This document shows positions 11,791-25,420 of a DNA stretch of 64,000 nucleotides, in pieces. The notes under the pieces are model-generated. The model was not told where the DNA came from. It searched no databases and saw nothing but the letters and a program-made list of their open reading frames with translations. The stretch lies in assembly GCA_037178855.1 (NCBI GenBank), contig JASJZC010000007.1, positions 8,370,001 to 8,434,000 on the forward strand, read 5' to 3'. This stretch comes from Oscheius sp. JU75. Lineage: Eukaryota; Nematoda; Chromadorea; Rhabditida; Rhabditidae. The translations under genes and the position numbers were made by a program. Positions within the stretch are counted from its first letter, which is position 1. The number at the start of each line of letters is the position of its first letter.

Positions 11791-12499
11791 AGAATAAACA
11801 TAAAGTAGGGAAAAAGCACATGTCGGACCTTCGGTACGAGAACAAACAGCACCGAGATCACATGGCCAGTAATTGCTATAATTAGAAGTAATGAAAAAAT
11901 GGAAATCGCTTATTGCCCAAGTTTAGAAACCTCTGATGATCATGCAATTAGAAGCAACAGTCTTCATGGATCTCATCTCTGTATCAGTTTCATTACAACA
12001 CGTTTCAGTTTGAACAATTTTTCTGTTTCGAGCCCTCTATGACTGTCTTTCACATTTGATCGTTTCCACCTTTAGTTCTTGTTTTGTTGTTTTCCCAATG
12101 TTATCTTCCAGTGTTCAAATGCTGCATTGCCAAGATCTGTTTGGTCAATGTTACAAAAGCCTTGATAACAGTTTGCTCTTTCTATGTTTCCTAAATGAAT
12201 TACAACTCATCGTTTTTGCAAAGGCTCATTAAGTTGTCCATGCGAGGGGAAGACAAAGTTTCATGCCCTTTCGCGATGAGTCATAACGACCAAAACATCT
12301 TTCGTCAAAGAGCTCACTCGTTCTCTGCACTGTCCAGCGGGTACAAATAAGAGACAAAGAAGACCGCCGTTTTGCACGTTATCGATTGACAGCCAGCTGG
12401 TGATAGTCTGGCCGAACTTTTCGAACCGCATGTTTCCTTTTCTAGTCATTTTCATTACAACACATACCATATTCGATTTTTCACTATTTAATCGTTCAG

Positions 12500-13121
12500 G
12501 ACGTCAATATGCCCATGGATCCAGACTCTCTCCTTGTCTATGTGAAGGTTGGTTCCATTTTAGTACAGCTGAAGCTCAAAAACCGTAGATTCTTTTGGAT
12601 TTTTTTTGTTGCGAGCCCGCACACATCTTAAACATTGAAGCAAAGACTCACTATCGATAACCAAAGTGCGTGAAGCAAACTATTCAATGTAGCTAACCAG
12701 TAGGTCCCACAAGGAAAAATATTTGACTGAAAAGCTTATAAAAAAACAGAAAAGGAAACATGCGATTTCTTTCTTTCAGAATCACATAGGAATTGCGATG
12801 CCCATCTTTGTCAGCAGGAATGATCGTGTTGATGTGATTTGGGATGAAGTAGCCACATCCAGGAAGCTTAACCAGGGTGTTATACGCGGAAAAGCTCTAG
12901 TTCATAACGGTAAACCCGTAACTAGGCTAACTAACTGATAATTTTCAGGAAAACGGCTCCTGGTGACGGATTTGATTGGAGATGCGGGTATCCAACCATA
13001 CGATTACATCTATTTGGAGAATGTTGCGCCTCTCGATCTCCATCAGTTGAGCATTCCACTGGCTGAAGAACAGCGGGACGGTCTTCATCGCAGTCCTTCG
13101 GGTTTCAATGAGTGTCCCTGA
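12500..13121 (+). CDS. Unrecognised gene, three 3' exons
   Basis: Three exons keep phase: 12500-12547 (DVNMPMDPDSLLVYVK), 12780-12909 and 12949-13121, with acceptors TTCAG, TTTCAG and TTTTCAG. The product segment is about 117 residues, globular in composition, with stretches NHIGIAMPIFVSRNDRVDV, GVIRGKALVHNGKRLLVTD and YDYIYLENVAPLD before the stop. The first exon starts in phase 0, and an upstream exon ending AHVK at 11750 would fit. I do not recognise a family. Codon use and splice borders make it much better supported than the frames upstream. Confidence 0.55.
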
Positions 13122-13329
13122 TCTGCTTTTCTCCGTTTGCTGGAGTATTCTGTTTTCTTTTCTGGTTATGCAATATGTCAGCCCCGTGATTCCTTCCCTG
13201 TTTTCTTTGCCTCACCATTAATTAATTTGCCTTCTCATTTTTACCCTCAAGATAATTGCTTCTCTTCCACTCATTCCACGTCCCCCACTTCACTTTATCC
13301 TCCGAAGCATATGAAAATTTATGAGAAGG

Positions 13330-15481
13330 TCACGGAATGATAATCTCATCACCAAGGCCATCGTCGCGCTGACAATAGTATTCGAGGCGCCATCTTTGAC
13401 TCCACTTTTCGCCGTCCACTCCCTCGTAGCGGATGAACAGTGTCGGCTTTGTGGTTTTGAACTCGACTTCCTTTTCGATTGTGTTGAAGCTGAGATTGAG
13501 AACAATTTTTGACTCATGTGTGCTTTGTCACCTGGCCAGCTGTAAATCTCTTTCGTCGTTTTCTGAAAAACGCAGCCAGTCGTTTGGCGCCAGTACACAT
13601 TCTGAGAGGCAATATTATGTCTGCCTTCAAGGAAACAACAAACCGTGCAGGGTAACGATAACGTGATTTTCCGGAGGACAATTGATAAGGTGTCGTTGCA
13701 CAGAGAACCGTTCAATTGGACCCGGGTATTGTGAACTCCTGATCTCTTCTTCCTTTTGGTCATGGATGACAATTGGAGGATCAGGGAGTCTGAACTTTGG
13801 CATTTGAAAAGCTATGATAATTTTTACCTAGCCCTCCAGTGAGCATGAAAGCCGGGAGCAGTGACATCCTCATCTGTTCGGAAAATAATGGCCACGCGAT
13901 TTGAGCGGGAAATAATAGCACGGTCATAAATCTGGCCCGTCAGCCTGGTGAAATTTACTGAGAGAAAAATAGGTTGACTCACCTGGCTAGCGAGACTGGT
14001 GGATGTTCAGCCAGATCCATGATTTCGACAAAGTCACGCCAGAATTCGACATCGAGATGAGTGAATGTCAGTTCAACTCGTGTTCCAGGCTCTGTCTGTA
14101 ATTTTAGAACAGTAAGGCAACTTCATCTTCCTACCTCAATAATATGATGCCAGTAGAGATCGTTCGAGTATCCCGACGGGAATCCCGGGCTGTAGAATCT
14201 GCCATTCGTTCCCTGCTGCAATAAGGGCTGTTCTCTGAGCTCGTTAATGTTGCACTCTTTTTCAAATCTATTCATACCCTTCTGCGGTTTTTTTGCACAT
14301 AAAGAATTGCGAATAGTTGCAGGCTATCGGCCGCCAGCCATTCTGTTCCGTGTTAATTTGCCACGCGACGCAAGGTCCTTCCAAGAGATCACTGTTGCCT
14401 TAAAATCAAAATTGAAAGTAGTGGGTTTCGGTTAATTTTCGGTTGCACAAGTAATTAAAAAATTGACAAAAACACTTATATGTTCAATTTTTCAAGAGTC
14501 GCCTCTCGCGCTAGAGGGCAGGCCACCATAAACAAGTGAAAGCAGATTGGTTGAAAAAGAACATCGCTGACAGGCAGAGCATTATGAACTGAAATGCTGA
14601 CAACAAGAAGATTCATGCTGCCCTGACAAGAAGTGAAAAAACGGTTACTGATGGTACAGGCTTACAGAGTCAGACAGCTAAAGATCGACAGGATCTTCGT
14701 AAGGAACCGATACAGGAAACGTACGTAATACATGGTATCCATAGAGACCACACTAGCAAAGAACATGGTCATCAATGTTCGAGCAACAGATACAGGAAGT
14801 CAACGTTTCTCACCGTACAAGAACTGTGTGAAATTGATCGGATTGCCATCCACCCACAAGCCTTCAGGTTCGAGCGACAGACCGATCCACGTCAGGAACT
14901 CATCAACCATCCCTAAAAAGTCGACTTGATGTCAAGCGAGGACGACTTTACAACCCACAGTTCACTGCTTCCTTCTCTTCCGAACTCAAGATTGTGGCCA
15001 AATGTGCATGCTGCCCGTACTGTTCGCAATAACTCTCGGCCTCATCCCACGGTAATGGTTGAGTTGGTCGCAGATAGCAAGAATGCGTCTGGTGCACGTA
15101 CTCCCATCCCAGAGGACATAGCTCTGTCGTTTGCAGTGTGAAAACTAAAGCCGAAATGAACTTGAACGCGTGAAAGAGCCACCTGTGTGTAAAAGCAATA
15201 AAAGAATGGCTGTCCACATTGCAGAGGGTGCTGATTAACGAGTGCAACTCGGGGAGGTAGCTCCGCGGAGACGACAGCTGTGCATTAACCCTCCTCACTT
15301 CACAGGCCGCATGATCAAACGGTTCATGGAAAAAAAGCTGACAACTAAGTGACTCTTCCAGAAATTCTCGCAACCTATAGGCTCCCTCTCGAAGATTGCG
15401 GAGCGACGCACATCCGAAAACCAAATTGTCGCCTATTGAACCCGGGCAAAGAGAAAAGACGATGACGAACAGCCAACACAT
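13330..15481 (-). CDS. Secreted CTLD-CUB-CUB protein
   Basis: Nine exons join in phase: 15481-14959, 14912-14814, 14398-14278, 14234-14135, 14095-13983, 13944-13828, 13789-13644, 13601-13532, 13489-13330; about 482 residues. The start MCWLFVIVFSLCPG looks like a signal peptide. After a region of about 120 residues comes a C-type lectin domain: LCPLGWEYVHQTHSCY, WDEAESYCEQYG, FLTWIGLSL, LWVDG, then GPCVAWQ, NGWRPIAC and FFMCKK. The calcium-site tripeptides EPN or QPD are not obvious. Two CUB domains follow, the first with FYSPGFPSGYSNDLYW and VAIIFRTDEDVTAPGFHAHW, the second with SSQYPGPIERF, APNDWLRF and TLFIRYEGVDG. It ends LGDEIIIP without a membrane anchor. Such proteins act outside cells, often in recognition or immunity. 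The stretch before the lectin domain may hide an intron. Confidence 0.8.
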
Positions 15482-15988
15482 AAATATTTATTTAATTAAC
15501 AGGTACATGTTATCTGTTTTTGTAAATATACAAGGAAGTCATGTTACAAAGCTAGTTGACGGGCTTGAGAGGAGAACTGGATAACGATACTAGGAGTCTA
15601 CACAATGTGTGAGCTGAGAGAGAACAAACGCATATGGGGGAAGAGCACTAGTGTGGGCTTAAAGGGAGTCGACGAAAATTGGGGGTACAAGCCGAGAGAA
15701 AGAGGGGTGACACGGAGAGAAGAGTTTCACACACAGTTTCGATTTAGCTACCTATGCTTTGTTTTAATGATTTGCTTGCTCGGGGGACGCTTTTGCTGAC
15801 ACTACGAATTCATACCGGACTTCAGTCATACAAAAAAAACAGGGAGATGAAAAAGTTAGTTAAAAGTGTGATTCATGAGCTGAACGGATCACAAAAACCG
15901 AATCAAATATGTCGCAAAAATGTGTTATAGGGTCGGGAATTGAATGGCTGCTAGCCACTCTTATTCGTACTAGGAGAGAGATACTGTC
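15482..15988. other. Intergenic, nothing supported
   Basis: Lies between the 5' end of the CTLD-CUB gene and the 3' end of the B56 gene, both on minus. Plus frames at 15605-15799 and 15909-16121 are not supported; the latter is antisense to the last B56 exon. Confidence 0.5.
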
Positions 15989-18457
<2,469 letters not shown>

Positions 18458-20040
18458 GATTGCAAAAAGAGTCCCGACGGCCTCCGGGAAAGCTTAATCT
18501 GAAAATTGGGAATATTTTAATGATCAAAAAAGAGTTCAATAAAGTTTCAGTACAAAGGTCGAAGTGAAAATCGTATTGACGGGCGAAGTAAACAAAGCAT
18601 TGGGAGATGTGAAAGGCTTTAAAACTGTCGACATCGGGTCGAAAATCGATAAAAGACGCAATCGAGGACGTCAGAGCAGGAAGCGTTTGCAAAAAAAACG
18701 GCAAAGAATATCACATGTTTATCAGTTCTATTTTTAGACTTTACGAGGATTCGTGAGTTGCATTAAGACGGCCGAGACAGAAATCATTACCTGGCGTTCA
18801 ACGTCCGAAACAAACTTTACACCAAATAGAATGAAATGCGAATTTTTCTATGCAATGGAAGGGCTCAAAGTTTTGATAATCAGAAGTGATTGACCAATGA
18901 AAATCTTATGGCAGGCTATCTGCCCAGTCGCTAAATGGTGCGCTGCGTCTCTGCTCGCCCCCGGTGTCTAATTCTCGTCGTTACATGTGCTCCTTACTCA
19001 TTCTCTCGCACGTGCCCTGCTCTTTTTTGTCGAAAGCGGCGTGCGACGCGGTTCAAATTGATATTAGAGCAAGAGTCCGTAATCAAGGTATCTCCAACTA
19101 CCTTAGCTGGTGATAACTGCTGTAAACAGGGGAAAGTACTTGAGACAACTATTATCTGCAGTGAAACATACTAGTAAGGACAGAAAACACAATTTTTGAA
19201 AGGAGGAAAATGTTGGGGAAGTATAATGATCCATTCCTTAACATCACGGATACCTACTGTGATCATATAAAGTCATCCTAAACTTAGAAAACAATGGGAT
19301 CACTTTTTGGTACCCATCGATTATGCAAATGGAATGTGCAAATGAGAAAAGGATTCGGGAAAAGGTGGTGAAAAGAAAGGGGCATTGATTTCTGGTTTCG
19401 ATGTTGTCGACGAGTATTTTTCGAGATAGAGAACGAGTCAGGTGAACGCACTGGTCAAGGGAGACGCACAGGTCACCGTATACTACCCACCTAAGTAAGC
19501 GTGGACCATTTACCAGGTATTGTCACGGCATTGTAAATAAAAAAAACACTCTAAGCGTCCTGCCTCGATGGTAGTTTAGCTTTGGTAGTCATTTTGGACA
19601 ACCTTCAAAAACTACTACATCATAAAGTTACCAAAACTTTTGCAAGTTTGTAAAACGTAGGCTTTTACTGTTTAGAAACCAACAAAAAGAAAGAAGGATA
19701 ACTTCTGAAGTGTATAGCCACTCTTCAATACCTTTTGTGCACTTAATATTGAGGAAATAGTATCAATCCATCTTTCTGTTAATTTGATAGTAATCTAAAC
19801 CTGTCTGAAGCTTATCAGCACCCAAAATACTGTTTTTCCTCCGCTTACGAATTTTTTTTTTCGGCCCAGCTATTTTCAAAGCCAACGCTATAGTTAAGCT
19901 TGCGTTAGCGTGGACCGATCTGATGGACAGTCCTTTAATCCAACTCATTGTATAAATATACACACACCCTCAATTCACACTTTCCACGCACTTTGCACGG
20001 CTTTTTGGCTCGCCCAATGCCTACAAATATCCGTTTCAGG
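18458..20040. other. Divergent intergenic region, nothing supported
   Basis: This 1.6 kb separates the 5' ends of the B56 gene (minus) and the SLC37 gene (plus), so it should hold both promoters. No exon is supported. An AT-rich TATAAATATA at about 19951-19960, roughly 80 bases before the ATG at 20041, could be a TATA element of the transporter gene. Confidence 0.45.
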
Positions 20041-22802
20041 ATGTCTGGGAGCTCTTCCAAGAAGGCAGTCGTCTTTTTAGTCACTTTCATTAGGTATGCA
20101 CTATTTTTGTACTTTTAATGACAAGTTTATCAGTTATGGACTGTATCATTCGACCAGGAAAACTCTAAGTGGAGTCAAGGCTTCGGTGAAGACAGATTGG
20201 ATGGACAATACCACTCATCCAGTTACTTTTTCTCACAAGTTTGTTCATTTTCTGTTTCAGCCATTCTTCACAGATGAAACTGATGCCAAAAATTTTCTGG
20301 GACTACTGGATGCTGTGTTCATGGCCTTCTATGCAGTTGTAAGTGTCCACATTTTTTCTTTTCATGCTTTTCCAGGCTTTGTTCTTCTGGGGATGGCTCG
20401 GAGATCGTCTGAACCCAAAATATGTTGTTGCCGCAGGAATGGTTGGATCAGCTATCACCGTGAGTCATCCCCATAGCTTCGTAATCATCCAATTTAGTTG
20501 ACAGCCTTTGGATCAGTACCCAAATGGATTGGCTACTACTCATCGTTCTACTACATCTTCACTTACGTCCTCTTCGGATTGGTTCAGGCTTGTGGATGGC
20601 CGAGTGAAGTCGCTATCATGGTAACAGCTCTTATGAGACGATGCCAAAAGTACTGTTTCAGGCCAACTGGTTTGGAAAAGGGAACAGAGGCTTCATCATG
20701 GGTGTCTGGGCAGCCTGTCAGCCTGTAGGAAACATTTTCGGATCAATCTTCACTGCCATCATACTGCCGCTAGGTTACGAGGTATGATTCAGCTTATTTG
20801 GTAAGTAAACCAAACTTCATCTTCATATTGTTTCGAGAAACTCCAAAGTTGCTACAAAAGCCATGAAAGGGTGGTATATATAAGTAAAATTTTTATAAAG
20901 TATAATTTACCAATTTACCGACCTCTGAGAGGATGGAAACCTTGGTTGAGCCGAAACAGGGTTTAGACATGGGACCCTTCAATTAACGCTGGTGCTTCCT
21001 GCCTACTTGCTTTGTGCTTGGTCACAGACTCTACTTTGGTATACGAACTACAAATATTGAAGTACAATTTGGAATACTAACAGATGTTATCAGTGATCTC
21101 TAAACAACTGCTTTTTTAATTTTGTAGGGCGATTAAAGTGATTACGACAATTTCAAAGACATTTTCGAGAGCCAGAACACTAGTCGACGTAGCAGTATCT
21201 TAGGATGCCAATACAGATACTGTCGACCGTGGAATTAAAGACGATAGAGCAACTACTCACTGCTGTAAAACATGACTGAAAAAATAGGGAAAGAAGAGTT
21301 GTGTGACCAACAGTGTGTGACTTGGCTATGTTTGTCATGATTCAACAAATTGTCAACAATACGTACACGGTTTCATTTAAAATAGATTAATTGAGAAATA
21401 ATCAAGAAATATCAAGACTACTAAGATAAATAGGATCACTCTAACAAGTTTTCAGTACGTGTTTGCCTTGAATTCCGCTCTTATCCTGATCGGAGCCATT
21501 TTTGTCGTCACATCCATTGACAGTCGTCCCAAAGAGCACTATGAGGATTTGGACAGAAGCAGCAGAAGGTAAGAACTTGGCTATCGGTGTTAATTTGAAC
21601 AGAATGGTTCATAGAGGCAGTAATGCTAGTCTCAATGAAGGAGAGCCCATCAGCATGCTGAAGGCTGTTCTCCTACCTGGAGTCTTTGCTGTAATTATTC
21701 ACTTTCTTTCACTTCAACTATCATTTTAGTACTGTATGTGCAATGCCTGCCTGAAACTTGTCAACTACGCTTTCTTCTTCTGGCTACCTCTCTATCTGAC
21801 CGATGCCTATCACTGGAGCGAAGCTCAGGCCGATCAGCTCAGTATCTGGTACGATGTTGGAGGAATCATTGGAAGTGTCGTTGGAGGATACGTGACTGAC
21901 AGGATGGGATGCAGAACGCCGATGATTGTAGCCATGTTGGCCTGCTCTATTGGATCTCTGATTCTTTACGCTGATATTGGTGAGTATTCCTTATTTGAAG
22001 TACTTTTCAATAAAAATATATTAAAAGAACTCGCCAGATTACAATGGTTAGCTATACTTTTGATAATTAAAACAGTCTCCTTGGCTTTAAGAGTGTTTGT
22101 TCGGTCGGTATCACAAATGAACCGTCAGGGAAAAGGGCTTTGCTATTGAGTAAAGATGAAGGAAGGTGCGGCGCATCCAGGCCGTTCAAATTACTACAAA
22201 AACAAAACTGTATGTGTGTGTGTGTGTCAAGATAGGCCATCTTCTACTTGGGCAGTCATTCAATCGGCTTGGTATTTAGTTCCAAGTCCGGTACTTTCAC
22301 TTCTAACAGCCATCTCTGATCCTTGACGGTTTTTGTGGTCACTACTAAACATTGTGTATGGTTTGCTTAAACAACATCTATTGCAGGTGACCACATGTTC
22401 TGGAACGCTCTCGTCATGACCACCGTCGGCGTTACCATCTCTGGACCCTATAACCTCATTGTTGGATCAATCTCCATTGATCTGGGTTCCCAGCCAGCAT
22501 TGGCCGGCAATAATCAGGCAATGTCAACCGTTTCTGGCCTTCTGGATGGAACAGGTTCAGCTGGAAGTGCCATCGGACAGCTCATCATTCCATTCGTACA
22601 GGACGAGTTTGGATGGAAGACTGTCTTCTACTTCTTTATTATATTGGTAAGAGCCATACATTTTCTGTTTATATGACAACTTTAGAACATTATGGCGATT
22701 GTCTGCATCATGAAGCGAGCAGTGTCGGATATTAAGGCTTTCACTCGCCGTAGACAAGAGCAGACCCCTCTTCTCGAAGATGACGAAGAGCATGAAGACT
22801 AA
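20041..22802 (+). CDS. SLC37-type sugar-phosphate/phosphate exchanger
   Basis: Eleven exons join in phase: 20041-20093, 20134-20221, 20261-20338, 20376-20459, 20498-20620, 20662-20781, 21456-21568, 21603-21690, 21730-21979, 22387-22646, 22686-22802; about 457 residues. It is a major facilitator protein of the organophosphate:phosphate antiporter group. The start reads VVFLVTFISYGLYHSTRKTL, the family signature. Other blocks are ALFFWGWLGDRLNPKYVVA, LVQACGWPSEVAIMANWFGK, RGFIMGVWAACQPVGNIFGS and LPLYLTDAYHWSE, then GGIIGSVVGGYVTDR. About 12 helices are expected with a central loop near residues 215-260. The acidic tail (LLEDDEEHED) follows a basic segment. SLC37 members sit in the endoplasmic reticulum in mammals. 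The exact paralogue is not clear. The introns of 674 and 407 bases show nothing else. Confidence 0.92.
22211..22228. repeat. TG dinucleotide microsatellite
   Basis: A run of alternating T and G of about 16 bases lies in the 407-base intron of the SLC37 gene. Confidence 0.8.
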
Positions 22803-23094
22803 GCCCTGCATATCAAAAGAATCCACAAATCTGATGTCATTGCCATATTCCTTTTCCTTTGGGGCCAAACTCCCATTTGTGTCTTGCTTTCTTCATAAGG
22901 GTACAACACCGGTAGTCACATCTAGCTTTGTCCGCGTGTGTCACAAGACATTCCACAAGATTTTATCGGTTGGTTATTTGGCTTTATTTAAGTTGCAATA
23001 AATCATTTGACTGGCAGTGACTGGATACTGGGGAAAGCTATGCGGGGTATATCTGTACATACACTAGCGAGGGTATACGGATGCAAAGTTCTTC

Positions 23095-24991
23095 TTAAGC
23101 CTTGTAGTATCTGGTCAAATCGTGCCAGAAACACGATTTCATACTCTCGAAGCGATCGAAACAGGGCACGAAGGACATGTCGAGGCGACTCTCACGACCT
23201 GAAAGATAGTGTTGGCTCTGCTCCAATGTCAATAGTAAACGCGCCCGTCTGAGAATTTGTACTACGGTAATTAAGAGCGTTGCACAGACTATTATGCTAA
23301 AAAGTTGAATAGTTTGACCACCACTTTTTCTATCCCAAACTAGAGTTTACCCATATGTTAAAAACAACAGAGGTTTTCGTTTAAAGCTAACTTTGTAAAC
23401 TTTCATATGGTCCCGCCCGAGATAAATTGATGTAACACCAGACGTTTAAACGCTGACTATTGGATCACGATCATCTTGTCCTTCCATTAGCACCCAAGTT
23501 TCATGTCTGACTCACCGACTCTTTGATCGCAGAACATTAAGCATTTCGATCCAGCGAGAGTTGTTGTGACGCCATTCCGGGCGCAGCATTCCGTATGATC
23601 TCTGAACACGAATCATTGTTGCTACCTTTTTGATGACCTAGCACAGACAAACAATATCAGGAGGAAGGACACAAAATTCTCGTACCTGCCCTGTGCAGCA
23701 CAGAATTGCATCTCCTTCATGGCCTCCAGAGGACAGGCGTCCTGTTTGAAGTACATGGCCGTCAGCTGAAATTGGAAATTATAAAAACTTTTGCAAAGGT
23801 CGTACCGATTGTTTGTTGTAGGTACCAAAGTTGCACTTGGAGAGACAAGCGTCAGGAAGTTGACGATCGACGCAGCACTCGTAGAAAGCTCTGTTGGGGT
23901 CCTGGAAAGAAGCATATAACCGGAAATACCATAGTTCATACGACAGAAGCACGCATCCTTCTAGCCTCAGCGATACTGGGAGCAAGCATGGCAACTTGTT
24001 CAGTGTTAGAGAGCGGGAGTCCCTTGCGAGCCTTCTCTTTAATCAGTCTGAAAAGGTGTCTCTAGATCAAGAATCTTAGAGAGTAAAACACAATAAACTA
24101 AAATAAAACTGAAACAGGCGACAACTTAGATACATCTCACTCATCACTGTCGACACCGATTTCAACAATACTGGAAGGTTAAGAAATCAATCACAAGATA
24201 GAAACTCACCTCTCCCTCAGAACTGAGCGGTCTGTTTCGATAGAACTTTGGCTGCTGTCATGGGCACGAGCACGACTGCGAACGGGTTTGTAAATCTTGG
24301 AACCGCGAACACGAGCTCTGAAGTTTGTTCGTCACTAATATTTCGAGCGATCTTATGGGACACACATCCTTCGACTTGTAGGAACATTATTTCTCGATAG
24401 AACGTCCTTTGTCTGATGACAGTTCTAGGGGTACAAGTCAAAAAAACGAATTATCTACTAAGCGGACCAGCGTAGCCAAACTTTGACATGCTTAGACATG
24501 GCCATGAAAGTAGGCAGAAGTGAAAATTTCAGAATGTTCGGTGCAGCCATTTCATGGGAATGGCCCTAGAGTATCTCTAGGTCTCATGTACAAACTTTTG
24601 CTAGATTACCCGTCTGCAAGCTATACCTTGTTCCTTACTACTGTAACTATAGCACGTGTTTGGAAAGTCTGTGGTTTGTGTTTATTCGTTCAACTTATGT
24701 TGTTTCGAAATATTGTTTGTTAGCAGTGCAAAACTAGGAAAGAAGCCATAAACCAATCACAAAAAATCAGTCGGTTTCACCTGTAACATCCATAAGAGCC
24801 GCAGGAGTATCCTCTAGCGGCGCATCCACAACCACTCACAGGTGGTTGATAAGCTGGGCAACCGTAGCCACACAGTCCATTTGTGGCACACTAAAGTCTA
24901 GTGTTACTCATCTTCTATATCTCACCTCAAAAGTAGGCGCAGGGAGTACTGTTAAGATGGTCAGGAACAACGCCGCATACACAATAGCCAT
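23095..24991 (-). CDS. Secreted DB-module protein
   Basis: Eight exons keep phase: 24991-24926, 24890-24781, 24317-24210, 24047-23942, 23901-23806, 23765-23686, 23601-23516, 23198-23095; about 251 residues. A signal peptide (MAIVYAALFLTILTVLPAP) is followed by a Cys/Gly-rich head (CGYGCPAYQPPVSGCGCAAR, then SCGSYGC) and a basic linker. The DB module has its full cysteine pattern: AFYECCVDRQLPDACLSKC, then CPLEAMKEMQFCAAQGRDH, TECCARNGV, SKCLMFCDQRVG and FVPCFDRFESMKSCFW. DB modules are nematode-typical extracellular domains of unknown function. Between exons 3 and 4 an alternative acceptor would give a short ending (IVEIGVDSDE and stop). The gene converges with the SLC37 gene, about 290 bases apart. 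Confidence 0.85.
24137..24170 (-). other. Possible alternative terminal exon of the DB gene
   Basis: Within the intron between exons 3 and 4, acceptor AACCTTCCAG is followed by 34 bases in the right phase, coding ten residues ending SDE and then TGA. Used after exon 3, it would give a protein with the Cys-rich head and basic linker but no DB module. This is inferred from splice borders only. Confidence 0.3.
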
Positions 24992-25420
24992 CTCTGCAAA
25001 AAGTGCAAATTATGAGCTTTCTAGAGCCGCTAATGATGAAAGTTTTGAGTAAAAATGATGACGATGAAGGTGTGGTCGAAGAAAAACGAAACCGGCGGTG
25101 TGTAATGGCAAGGTCGTGCCGTCTCCAGTTATGGTTTAAATGTGCGCTAAACTCAACTAACAAACAATGCCGCAGTGAAAAGATATTTGAGCGAGAGGGT
25201 AATTGAATTAGGAAATGGAACAAAAACTGCTTAACATGTACTCTGCCTGTGACTGTGAAGCAGCCTGGTCTCTGCACAATAGCAATTCTGTGAGAAACTG
25301 TGACTGGTTTCGAGGAACAAAATAAAAGCATGTGATGAATTGCTGCCGATGTTTTCCAGCCGAACCGGCTCTCAACGCTACTTTTGATATATTTATCATG
25401 TGAACGTGACAGAAAATTTT

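Noticed and set aside
19763-19963. Lys/Arg-rich minus frame
   Set aside because: Lies where the transporter promoter should be; no partner exon or family.
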